NCBI RefSeq assembly: GCF_029238675.1
Contig: NZ_JAQWFR010000012.1
Coordinates: forward strand, 1 to 56,448
From: Oceanicoccus sp.
Lineage (GTDB): Bacteria > Pseudomonadota > Gammaproteobacteria > Pseudomonadales > Dasaniaceae
Direction: 5' to 3'
Length of the DNA stretch: 56,448 bases
Part shown: piece by piece, positions 37,643 to 46,231 of the stretch
Layout: every line of letters begins with the position of its first letter
Position numbering within the stretch: position 1 is the first letter of the stretch
Position numbers and translations under genes: made by a program
The notes under the pieces: generated by a model
The model's database searches: none
The model's input: only the letters and a program-made list of their open reading frames with translations
What the model was told of the DNA's origin: nothing

Positions 37643-40129
37643 ATGCAGTCAGTGATTGAGGTAATAAATTACTGGGTAAACACCCAGCCCCAGGCTGTAG
37701 CGGTTCAGGCTGGGCAAAGCTCGCTTAGCTATCAGCAGCTGGACCACTTGTCGAACAATGTGGCCATTAACTTGCAGGCAAAAGGAGTCGCTGTAGGTGA
37801 TGTAGTTGCTATCTGCATGCCCCGTGAAATCACTATCTGGCCAGTGATATTGGGCATCTTTAAAGCCGGTGCTATTTACCTTCCTGTAGAACAGCAGTGG
37901 CCTTTAGGTCGAGTTGAAGCTGTTTTAAAACAGGCGGCCTGTAGATTTATTGTTGGTGATAGCGCAGCTGGCAATATCCCGTCCGCACAAAAATTATTAG
38001 CCCCTGACACTCTTGTTAAGCCCGCCTCAGCCGCGCCATCATTTTCACCGCTGTGTTGTGATACGGCCTATATTATTTTTACATCAGGCTCGACAGGCCA
38101 ACCCAAAGGCGTAGCAATAACCCATCACTCCCTTTGGCACCTGCTCGACGTGATGAAAAATACATTGGCCCTGGATAATTCATTAAGACAACTATGCATC
38201 ACTTCCTTTGCCTTTGATTTAGTGATGCCAGACCTGTTTCTTCCGTTAGTCACGGGTGGTTGTTGCGTATTGGATAATGGCGCTGCGATTAATTCCCCCC
38301 AGTGTTTGGCCGACCAGTTATCCGCTTTGGAAATTAACCTATTACAGGCGACCCCGGGTACTTTCCAAACCTTAACTGACTCCGGTTGGCCCGGTAGCAA
38401 CAAACTGCAGATAATCATTGGTGGTGACAAAGTGCCAAAGGCACTGGCTGATAACCTGGCGACCAAAGTCAAAAAGGTATGGCACTGCTATGGGCCAACC
38501 GAGGCTACAGTCTGGTCTGCAATAGAGTCGTATCCCGTCAACGGACAACTGGCTTTTTCTGGGGCCCTACCGGGTTACAGTTTCTATTTAGTTGATGAAC
38601 AAGGGCAGCTAGTCACCCATACCAATGGCAAGGGTGAGTTATTGATTGCAGGTAAAGGTTTAGCGCTGGGCTATATTGGTCAACCGCAACTGACCGGGCA
38701 GAAGTTCGTCGACCTTGGGCTTCCTGAAGGTGTGCAACGGGTTTATAAAACGGGTGATATATTCCAGTACGATGAAAATATGCGGCTTAATTACAGAGGT
38801 CGTGTTGATAACCAGGTCAAGCTAAGTGGTCATAGGGTAGAGCTGGGCGAAATTGAATCATTGGCCGAAACGGTGAGTGGCGTAACACGCTTTGTAGCAG
38901 AGCCGCGTAAAGAACAATTAACCGGTTTTTATACAGCGACCGATAACCCGGAAGTGATTGAAAAAGCCATCAAAGCCGAACTGGAAGCCAGGCTGCCGTG
39001 GTATATGTTACCCACGCAGTACATCCACGTTCCAGCCTTGCCATTAAATGCCAACCAGAAAGTTGACCGCAAAGCATTGCACGCTATCAATGCCCCGACT
39101 GATTTGCCCCCTGCCAATAAAGAACGCGAGTCAGAGACTTTTACCTACTATAAGACGCAAATCCAGCTAGCCTGGCGAGATGCCTTTGATAGCGATATTG
39201 ATGAAAACGCCAACTGCTTTGACGAGGGAATGGACTCATTGAAGGTGGTCAGTCTATTGGTGGCCATAGAGGCGCGATTACAGATCAATTTGGCCATGAC
39301 CTTCGTTTATAGCCACCCTGGTATAGCTGAGATGGCCGCTGCCCTTGAGTCACAGTACCATGGCTCAGCGGCAAGTGACGAGTTAAGCCAGAGTCCGCAG
39401 TTAATAAAATTGCAGAGTGGTGAAGGTACGCCTTTGGTCTGTATCCATCCGGTAGGTGGTGGTGTTTTTCACTATAGGCTTATTGCTAAATATTTACAGA
39501 GCGTGTCCGTCTATGGCCTGCAAGCACAGGGCTACGATGGTGGTGAGCCCCTCTATGATGTTGTGACTATGGCCGAGCGATATGCTGGCGTTATAGAAAA
39601 AAGCTTACCAACTAAAAACGTTCGTTTGCTAGGCGGTTCAATGGGTGGCGTGTTGGCTGTAGAAACCGCAAAGCAACTTAAAGCAAAAAATATCCATGTT
39701 GAAGATGTCTATTTGCTGGATGCTGTTGGCAGAGTTGAGGGTGGTAACCACAAACGCAGACCCATATCCTTTAAGGGAGTGGTAAGAGGGCTGTCACTAA
39801 GACTCAAAGATAATTGGATGCAATTAAAGGCAAAATTAATCTTCAGCGTCGGCGCACGCCTACCTCATGTCTGGCGTTATCAGTACCTTACTTTGGTCAA
39901 CCATAAAGCGCTTGATAAATATTTAGCTAGCGAGCATTACGAAAAAAAATACCAGGGCAGGGTGATCCTGTTTCGGTTACCGCCACAGCCCGAGGGGCAA
40001 TACTCTGATAAGTGCTTAGGGTGGGATAAAATTATTAACCCTGAACCTATTGTTTATTATGCACAGGGTAGCCACCATCAGTTTTTAGAATCTAAAGATT
40101 TTGAGTTGGCGTTAAAAGCGCATTATTAG
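37643..40129 (+). CDS. One-module NRPS-like protein (adenylation-carrier-thioesterase)
   Basis: The 828-residue protein has three domains. (1) Adenylation (~1-490): core motif FTSGSTGQPKG at ~146-156, FAFDLVMPD with the amino-acid-type Asp192, YGPTE at ~283, YKTGD, RVDNQVKLSGHRVELGEIE, and catalytic Lys473 in NANQKVDR. (2) Carrier (~500-575): phosphopantetheine Ser532 in EGMDSLK. (3) Thioesterase (~590-828): GGSMGG with Ser666, Asp693 and a His pair at 811-812. No condensation domain is present. It probably activates one amino or related acid and releases or transfers it. ATG 37643 (AAAGG 5 bases away) was preferred to 37628. It ends 6 bases from the exosortase gene, tail to tail. Confidence 0.9.
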   Translation: MQSVIEVINYWVNTQPQAVAVQAGQSSLSYQQLDHLSNNVAINLQAKGVAVGDVVAICMPREITIWPVILGIFKAGAIYLPVEQQWPLGRVEAVLKQAACRFIVGDSAAGNIPSAQKLLAPDTLVKPASAAPSFSPLCCDTAYIIFTSGSTGQPKGVAITHHSLWHLLDVMKNTLALDNSLRQLCITSFAFDLVMPDLFLPLVTGGCCVLDNGAAINSPQCLADQLSALEINLLQATPGTFQTLTDSGWPGSNKLQIIIGGDKVPKALADNLATKVKKVWHCYGPTEATVWSAIESYPVNGQLAFSGALPGYSFYLVDEQGQLVTHTNGKGELLIAGKGLALGYIGQPQLTGQKFVDLGLPEGVQRVYKTGDIFQYDENMRLNYRGRVDNQVKLSGHRVELGEIESLAETVSGVTRFVAEPRKEQLTGFYTATDNPEVIEKAIKAELEARLPWYMLPTQYIHVPALPLNANQKVDRKALHAINAPTDLPPANKERESETFTYYKTQIQLAWRDAFDSDIDENANCFDEGMDSLKVVSLLVAIEARLQINLAMTFVYSHPGIAEMAAALESQYHGSAASDELSQSPQLIKLQSGEGTPLVCIHPVGGGVFHYRLIAKYLQSVSVYGLQAQGYDGGEPLYDVVTMAERYAGVIEKSLPTKNVRLLGGSMGGVLAVETAKQLKAKNIHVEDVYLLDAVGRVEGGNHKRRPISFKGVVRGLSLRLKDNWMQLKAKLIFSVGARLPHVWRYQYLTLVNHKALDKYLASEHYEKKYQGRVILFRLPPQPEGQYSDKCLGWDKIINPEPIVYYAQGSHHQFLESKDFELALKAHY

Positions 40130-40135
40130 CTGTTA

Positions 40136-41623
40136 TTACAGGGCGGAGTTTAACCCGGATTGATAGCCGTCAATAATACTGTCAGTCATTGCCAGTAGTT
40201 GAGATATTTCACCTGTACAAATTTTATCGCAGCTTTGGCTAATGCTTATCAAGGCGGCTTCTCTTTTTTGTAATAGCGTTTGGTAGATTTGTAGAGGCTT
40301 AACCCATTGAGCGTTACTTGTTGTGTGGTCGCCAATAAGATAGCTATAAACTGACAAAACCTGTTTACCTGTGCGCCTATGCTTAAGGGTGACTATCTCT
40401 ACCTGATTGCCGTTAGCGGTTAATGCCTGGGTGGCATCAGTTTTAAACCAGCTTTCAGGATAAAGCCGGTTGTCTTCATAGATCAGCTCTTTACCTTGTG
40501 TTTCATATAAAAAGCCTCTAATCGAAATGTTTAGTACCTGTTGGTTAGCAAGCCCTGGCTGTTGTAAATTGAGGTTGATATCAGCATCAGCGATACGGGG
40601 CGCCCAAGGGCTGGCACTAGCGGAAACCAACCCAGAATTTAAAAGATTTTTATAGACAGATGCAGTGACGGCTTTTATATCATGGCTGTCGAGGCTATTG
40701 TTATTCCATTGGTGAGTTGTAAACACCAGGCATACAGCGAGTATAGGCCAAGCCAACCAACGGGGGCTTTGGGGCGCAAGATGACGAGCGTCCGGTGTTT
40801 TAACATCCTTTTTTATTTCCAAATAGCGACCAAAAAGCATCAAGGGAATCGTGAAAATACCAAAAACAACCAGCCCCAGATTTTCATGATCGTTAATCAC
40901 TGAACTTTGCATTTCAGTGATTTGGCCAATAGCAATAATACTAGTGACCCTTACCCAGTTGCAGATAACGCCCGTCAATATACCTGCGGCTAGCATTAAC
41001 AGCTGGCGCTTTAAATTATGCAGGTATAAATGACCATAAATCAGGGAAAGAAAAACACACATCAGAAGATAATTGAGCCCACTGCATCCCGAGGCTACTA
41101 CAAAATTACCGGCAGGTATGCTGATATGATTGCCCTGGATATAAACCGCAACACCAAAGAGATTTAGTGCCGATGAGCTAACCATGGTGGTTATATGTTG
41201 CAACGGAGGGTTTAATACGTCCCATACCGGTATAACGGTATAGAGAATTAAAATAGGAAAAGTCAGGCGCTGTCCGATAAATTTACCCGCCAATAAATAC
41301 ACCAGGCACAAAGCAATAAAGGGCAGCATTAACTGCTCACCTATTCTGATATTGCCAATATGGGCAACTAACCATGCCAGGCAGCCACAGATTAAGGCTA
41401 GGAGGGCTGGAGGGTAAGGCGAGAAGTCTGATAGCTTAAAGTGGCGCCACTGGCGTATCACCAATAGAATGGTGGCGAGCAATATATAATAGCCATGGGA
41501 ATAAGCCTCGTGGTTAGTATCCCAGCGGGCATCAAGGGTGGCGGCGGAAGGGTAAAAAAGATAGGCGCTTAAAGCAAAGGCCAATCCGCTGGCGATTAGG
41601 TAGGCAGTTCTAAGATTCGGCAT
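40136..41623 (-). CDS. Exosortase with fused EpsI domain (XrtA-like)
   Basis: Exosortases are inner-membrane transpeptidase-like enzymes thought to cut PEP-CTERM sorting signals. The 495 residues show about eight membrane segments with catalytic Cys180 (ASGCSGLN), Arg225 (NWVRV) and His246 (NDHENLG). The usual CSGLR is CSGLN here. The C-terminal ~200 residues resemble EpsI, which is often fused to or follows XrtA. The ATG at 41623 was chosen over GTG 41626. The gene is transcribed against its neighbours, unlike most xrtA genes, which lie in line with the locus. No PEP-CTERM protein is seen in the window. Confidence 0.85.
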   Translation of the reverse strand: MPNLRTAYLIASGLAFALSAYLFYPSAATLDARWDTNHEAYSHGYYILLATILLVIRQWRHFKLSDFSPYPPALLALICGCLAWLVAHIGNIRIGEQLMLPFIALCLVYLLAGKFIGQRLTFPILILYTVIPVWDVLNPPLQHITTMVSSSALNLFGVAVYIQGNHISIPAGNFVVASGCSGLNYLLMCVFLSLIYGHLYLHNLKRQLLMLAAGILTGVICNWVRVTSIIAIGQITEMQSSVINDHENLGLVVFGIFTIPLMLFGRYLEIKKDVKTPDARHLAPQSPRWLAWPILAVCLVFTTHQWNNNSLDSHDIKAVTASVYKNLLNSGLVSASASPWAPRIADADINLNLQQPGLANQQVLNISIRGFLYETQGKELIYEDNRLYPESWFKTDATQALTANGNQVEIVTLKHRRTGKQVLSVYSYLIGDHTTSNAQWVKPLQIYQTLLQKREAALISISQSCDKICTGEISQLLAMTDSIIDGYQSGLNSAL

Positions 41624-41718
41624 CACACTTTTTAATTGGTGAAATTACGGCTAACTTTAACAGAATTTTCTTATTTATGACTATACTATTTAGCTAAATA
41701 CTAGTTAAGGATTAACCC

Positions 41719-42603
41719 GTGCAGCATGCATTAACAGTCGATGTAGAGGATTACTTCCACGTAGCGGCGTTTGCAAAAAATATCGACACTAATGACTGGG
41801 ACCAGTGGCCGTCTAGAGTAGAGTCATCAACCCATGCTCTATTAGATTTATTTGCTGAAAAGCAGGTTAAAGCTACATTTTTCGTATTGGGCTGGGTTGC
41901 CCAACGTTATCCGGAGTTAGTGCGGGCTATTGATGCGCAAGGCCACGAAGTAGCAAGTCATGGCATGAGTCATCAGCTAATTTATTCTCAAAGTCCGGCG
42001 GTTTTTAAAGAAGAGACCTTTGCCGCCAAAAAGTTGCTTGAAGACATTACTGGTGAGCGTATCAAGGGTTACCGGGCAGCCAGCTACTCTATCACTCCGC
42101 AATCTATTTGGGCCTTAGATGTCTTGCTTGAGGCCGGTTTTGAATATGATTCCAGTATATTTCCTGTGAAACATGACCGCTATGGGATACCCGGGGCCCC
42201 CCTCCATATTCACAATGCAGTCGTTAACGGCGGCGCACCCTTAACCGAGTTTCCGCTTACATCGGCCAATATGTTTAACCAGCGTGTGCCCGCAGCCGGG
42301 GGAGGCTACTTTCGCTTATATCCCTATTGGCTAACCCAATACTTATTAAAAAAGGCGGCCAAAGAGTTAGACCAGCCCTTTGTTTTTTATCTGCACCCGT
42401 GGGAAGTTGATACCCAGCAGCCAAGAGTTGAAGGTGCTTCATTGCTAAGCCGGTTTAGGCATTACAATAATCTTGAAAAGTGTTTGCCACGATTAAACAC
42501 ACTATTAAGTCAATTCTCATTTACTACCATGGCTGAAGTTATCCAACAGCACAGCAGCCAAAACACATTAAAGACTTATGATTATGCCCAGTTCGATGTC
42601 TAG
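41719..42603 (+). CDS. Polysaccharide deacetylase, exosortase-locus type (CE4)
   Basis: The 294-residue protein matches the PEP-CTERM-locus CE4 deacetylase family (TIGR03006-like): start MQHALTVDVEDYFHVAAF with the catalytic/metal Asp pair, metal motif ASHGMSH, AGFEYDSSIFP and the C-terminal YLHPWEVD. It has no signal peptide. GTG 41719 is preceded by AAGGA. It may remove acetyl groups from N-acetylated EPS sugars or lipid-linked intermediates. It overlaps the FemAB gene by 26 bases, so the two are coupled. Confidence 0.9.
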   Translation: MQHALTVDVEDYFHVAAFAKNIDTNDWDQWPSRVESSTHALLDLFAEKQVKATFFVLGWVAQRYPELVRAIDAQGHEVASHGMSHQLIYSQSPAVFKEETFAAKKLLEDITGERIKGYRAASYSITPQSIWALDVLLEAGFEYDSSIFPVKHDRYGIPGAPLHIHNAVVNGGAPLTEFPLTSANMFNQRVPAAGGGYFRLYPYWLTQYLLKKAAKELDQPFVFYLHPWEVDTQQPRVEGASLLSRFRHYNNLEKCLPRLNTLLSQFSFTTMAEVIQQHSSQNTLKTYDYAQFDV

Positions 42604-44023
42604 CTTGATGCCCAGGGTTGAGCTAGGGAAGGTCTTTTATCAGGCCCCAGAGCAGTGGTTGGCGGAGCAAGGCATTGGCTCCCTGGCCGCGCAAATAGCA
42701 CCTGACTTATTAAAGCGGCAGCAGGCCTTAGATGAAAAAAAAGTCTATAAAGCCAAAACAGGCAAGCTCTCAAGGGAGATAGGCGCCTTAAAGCAGGCCG
42801 GTCAATCTGCTGAAGAATTAATTGCCGAGATGAAGGTTTACAAAACCGAGTTAACAGCAATAGACGATATTATTACTAAAACGGAAGAGTCTGTTAGCCA
42901 GTGTGTGATGGAGCAATTGGTAATACTGGCTGAAAAAAATACTGAAGCTGAGTCGCCACCAAATACACAAAACAATCAACTTGATTATTCCGCTTTAACT
43001 ATAGAACCGCTAAATGATGCCTTGAGACCCGCCTGTCTCCATTATCTTAAGCACTCTACAGAGGCAAGCTTGTATCACCACCCCGACTGGTGTGACCTGA
43101 TAAAACAAAGCTTTGGTCATGAGTCCCATTATTATACGGCGCATATTTCTGGCGAGGTAATTGGTGTTTTACCTGTGGTTAATTTAACCAGCCGCTTGTT
43201 TGGCAACTTCGGCATATCCATGCCCTATTTTAACTATGGCGGTCCTATAGGAAAAACAGAAGAGGTGGTTCTGGCCTTATTAGATGCAGCGAAGCAGCAA
43301 GCGATAGCATCCCAGTTAAGCCATATCGAATACCGTTGTTTAAAACCATTAAACCAATATCCTGGCCACCAAAATAAACTATCAATGTGGTTAGATCTTC
43401 CTGAATCATCAGAGCTGTTGTGGAAGGCGCTGGGCACCAAAGTAAGAGCACAGGTTAATAAAGCCAAGCCTTATGGTTTTACCGTGCATATAGGCGGGGA
43501 AGAGCTACTGGATGATTTCTACCGTGTATTTGCCATCAATATGCGCGACTTAGGTACACCGGTCTATGCTAAAAGCTTTTTTAAAAATGTATTAGAAAGC
43601 AATATAGGTAAAAATAATATCGTAGTCTTAAAAAACGATAAAGGTGAGGCCGTTTCCGCATCATTTTTAATGGGCCATAAGCATCAGTTAGAGGTGCCTT
43701 GGGCGTCAACCCTTAAAAAATATAATCACAGCAATGCCAATATGTTTTTGTATTGGCATATGCTGAAGTTTGCATGTGACAAAGGTTATAAGGTATTTGA
43801 TTTTGGCCGATCTTCCATTAATGCTTCAACCTTTAAATTTAAAAAACAGTGGGGGGCTAAGCCGGTGCAGTTGTATTGGTATTATTGGCTGGCTGATGGT
43901 GGGGAGTTGCCGCAGTTAAATCCGAATAACCCGAAATATAAGCTGGTCATAAAAGCGTGGCAAAAGCTGCCGGTTTGGCTTACAAAAATCATAGGTCCGT
44001 TTATTGTTAAAAACCTCCCCTGA
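42578..44023 (+). CDS. FemAB-like acyltransferase with SerRS-arm-like N-terminal coiled coil
   Basis: The C-terminal ~340 residues fit the FemAB/GNAT family of exosortase loci (TIGR03019-like): YHHPDWCDLIKQSFGH, MPYFNYGGPIG, KVRAQVNKAKPYGF, and FDFGRSSINASTFKFKKQWG. FemAB proteins transfer amino acids from aminoacyl-tRNA in cell-wall synthesis; the exosortase form has no proven substrate. Unusually, residues ~45-112 form a helical hairpin (LSREIGALKQAGQSAEELIA) very like the tRNA-binding arm of seryl-tRNA synthetase. The start is unsure (ATG at 42578, 42584, 42596 or 42608), as no strong ribosome binding site is seen. It ends 7 bases from a minus-strand gene. Confidence 0.85.
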   Translation: MIMPSSMSSLMPRVELGKVFYQAPEQWLAEQGIGSLAAQIAPDLLKRQQALDEKKVYKAKTGKLSREIGALKQAGQSAEELIAEMKVYKTELTAIDDIITKTEESVSQCVMEQLVILAEKNTEAESPPNTQNNQLDYSALTIEPLNDALRPACLHYLKHSTEASLYHHPDWCDLIKQSFGHESHYYTAHISGEVIGVLPVVNLTSRLFGNFGISMPYFNYGGPIGKTEEVVLALLDAAKQQAIASQLSHIEYRCLKPLNQYPGHQNKLSMWLDLPESSELLWKALGTKVRAQVNKAKPYGFTVHIGGEELLDDFYRVFAINMRDLGTPVYAKSFFKNVLESNIGKNNIVVLKNDKGEAVSASFLMGHKHQLEVPWASTLKKYNHSNANMFLYWHMLKFACDKGYKVFDFGRSSINASTFKFKKQWGAKPVQLYWYYWLADGGELPQLNPNNPKYKLVIKAWQKLPVWLTKIIGPFIVKNLP

Positions 44024-44030
44024 TGCAGGA

Positions 44031-45038
44031 CTAAAACCAGTTAGCTAAGCGTGCTTTAAACAGTGTTTCTGAGTGACTTCTGTCTTGATGAATACCAATT
44101 CGGGTCAGAGTGTGCAGTTGATTAGTATCAGCCTTATTAATACCCCTTTGGGTGGTAACAGCGGCTTGGTAGTGCTGTTGAACCAGTTCAATAGTTTTAG
44201 GGCAAATGTCGCCATTAGGGTAGCAGAATAAATTAATCGCTTGGCCAAGCTCTTCTTGCAAGTGCTGCTTACTAGAAATAATTTCTTTGTTAAGTATTTG
44301 CTCGTCAAGTTGGCCATTAAGCCTGAAGTGGTTGCGGGTATGGGAGCCAACTTCAACCAAGTTGTTTTGGCTCATGGTTTTTAGTTGTTCCCAACTCATA
44401 AGGCCTGTGTTGACGATCTTGTTATTGTTTTCTGGTGTAGTTGGTAGATCTGCAAGCCAGCTGTAAATTTGCTCATCACTAAATTTTTTGAGCCGGTTAA
44501 TAGTATAAGAGGCAGCCTCTCTGGGGGCTGTTAGTGAGCTTAAATGCGGCGCTAGCCAAGTGATGGTTTCTAGCAAATCGGTCGGAGAATCAAGCAGTTG
44601 GATAATCTGGTTGGGCCAAAACTGCCTGTCAGTACCAATCATATCGCTAACAGCAAATAGTGTGATAGGCACCTGCTGTTCTTGAATGATGGGGTAGGCA
44701 TACTCGGCATTATCGGCCCAGCCATCATCAAAGGTTATTGCGCAGGCTTTCGCTGGTAAGGGTAGGCCTTGTTGCTGGCGTGTCACCCATTCCGAAAGAT
44801 GGATAGGGGTGAAGTGCCGCTTTATGATTTGCAGTTGCTGCTTAAAGGTTTCGGGCTCTACAATCATGCCCGGTTCTTCTTTAGCATAACGTGGGTCGTG
44901 TTTGGGAAGAATACGGTGGTACATTAAAACCCATAATTGCTGTTTGCTAGGGCTAAATTGATGGGGCCCTAACAGCGAGGCGGTAAGATCGAGCGCGCCT
45001 TTAGCAAAACTTTTTGTTAGTGTAGAAAAAGTGTTCAT
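44031..45038 (-). CDS. Second polysaccharide deacetylase (CE4)
   Basis: This 335-residue protein has CE4 motifs different from the one at 41719: MYHRILP, catalytic TFDDGWADN (~111-119), the metal motif GSHTRNH (~231), and FCYPNGD. The middle contains an insertion (TITWLAPHLSSLTAPREAASY). No signal peptide is visible, so it may act on lipid-linked sugars at the cytoplasmic side. Its start codon is only 21 bases from that of the divergent GT4 gene, so its promoter must lie in that gene. Confidence 0.88.
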   Translation of the reverse strand: MNTFSTLTKSFAKGALDLTASLLGPHQFSPSKQQLWVLMYHRILPKHDPRYAKEEPGMIVEPETFKQQLQIIKRHFTPIHLSEWVTRQQQGLPLPAKACAITFDDGWADNAEYAYPIIQEQQVPITLFAVSDMIGTDRQFWPNQIIQLLDSPTDLLETITWLAPHLSSLTAPREAASYTINRLKKFSDEQIYSWLADLPTTPENNNKIVNTGLMSWEQLKTMSQNNLVEVGSHTRNHFRLNGQLDEQILNKEIISSKQHLQEELGQAINLFCYPNGDICPKTIELVQQHYQAAVTTQRGINKADTNQLHTLTRIGIHQDRSHSETLFKARLANWF

Positions 45039-45059
45039 ATGAGTATGAAGGTTTATTGA

Positions 45060-46199
45060 ATGTTAGCTGATTGTAAAGCCAAGCCTACGGTATTGCACCT
45101 GATAGATACAACCGGCCCCGGTGGGGCTGAAACTATCTTTGTGCAGCTGGCCGATAAAATGCGTGAAAAAGGCTGGAATAGCGTGGTGGTCATACGTGGT
45201 GAGGGCTGGGTTAATGATGAATTAATGAAAAGAGGTTTGACGCCTATTATCCTTGATGCAAAAGGCAGCTTTAACATCCGCTTTTTATGGAGGTTGATAC
45301 AGCTAGTACGCCAGCATAAGGTTGCCCTTATTCACTCTCATTTATTAGGTTCAAATGTATATGCCGCATTAGTGGGCTTGCTAACGTTTTGCCCAGTAGT
45401 GGCAACCTATCATGGCATGGTAGATATAAGCCCTAATGAGCGCTTTAAGGTGATTAAGCATTGGGCTATGCGCTGGGGCATAAAGCGCTATGTGTCGGTA
45501 AGTAAAAGCCTGGCGGCCAGTATTTTTGAAAAAGGTTTGTTAAACCCAAAAAAAACATCAGTCGTTTATAACGGTATAGATACTGCTAAATATGGCAAGA
45601 ATGATTCTAATACCATAAGGCAGCAGCTAGACCTTGATGATGAGGCTATTTTGGTGGGTAGCTTAGGTAATGTAAGGCCAGCTAAAGCTTACGATGTATT
45701 AATAGAGGCAGTGCCGCAAGTGCTGGCCACTAACCCCAATGTGCACTTTATAATTGCGGGTGACCCTAAAAAATCATTAATGCAGGTGTTAGATAAAAGA
45801 ATGGCTCAGCTGGGCATTGGTGAGAATGTACATTTTATTGGCTTTCAACGTGATTGCGCGGCTATGTTAGGGCAGATGGATTTATTTTTACTGTCATCAT
45901 CTTCAGAAGGTTTCTCAATATCCACTATTGAGGCAATGGCAACAGGTTTGCCCGTAATAGCCACTAAGTGCGGCGGACCAGAGGAAATCATAACTCATGG
46001 CCAAAACGGTTGGTTGGTTGAGAGCAGCAAAGCAAGGACAATTTCAGATGGCCTGATAGTAGTGCTGGGTGATGAGGCTTTGGCGCGACAGTTAGCGAAA
46101 GAGGCCCGGCAGCATGTTGTAAGAGTGTTCTCTAGTTTAGGGATGCTTGATAACTATAATGGCCTTTATAAAGCTCTAATCGGAAAGGACAGTGCCTAG
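45060..46199 (+). CDS. Glycosyltransferase family 4
   Basis: The 379-residue GT-B enzyme begins DTTGPGGAETIFVQLADKM, the acceptor-side loop of GT4 proteins. The C-terminal half has the donor-binding EGFSISTIEAMATGLPVIAT with the E-x7-E pair (~283-291). It probably adds a sugar to the lipid-linked EPS repeat. ATG 45060 follows GAAGG after 8 bases. It ends 32 bases from the minus-strand ATP-grasp gene. Confidence 0.88.
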   Translation: MLADCKAKPTVLHLIDTTGPGGAETIFVQLADKMREKGWNSVVVIRGEGWVNDELMKRGLTPIILDAKGSFNIRFLWRLIQLVRQHKVALIHSHLLGSNVYAALVGLLTFCPVVATYHGMVDISPNERFKVIKHWAMRWGIKRYVSVSKSLAASIFEKGLLNPKKTSVVYNGIDTAKYGKNDSNTIRQQLDLDDEAILVGSLGNVRPAKAYDVLIEAVPQVLATNPNVHFIIAGDPKKSLMQVLDKRMAQLGIGENVHFIGFQRDCAAMLGQMDLFLLSSSSEGFSISTIEAMATGLPVIATKCGGPEEIITHGQNGWLVESSKARTISDGLIVVLGDEALARQLAKEARQHVVRVFSSLGMLDNYNGLYKALIGKDSA

Positions 46200-46231
46200 G
46201 TGTAATAGGTATTTGGCAGCGTAAAGTATCG

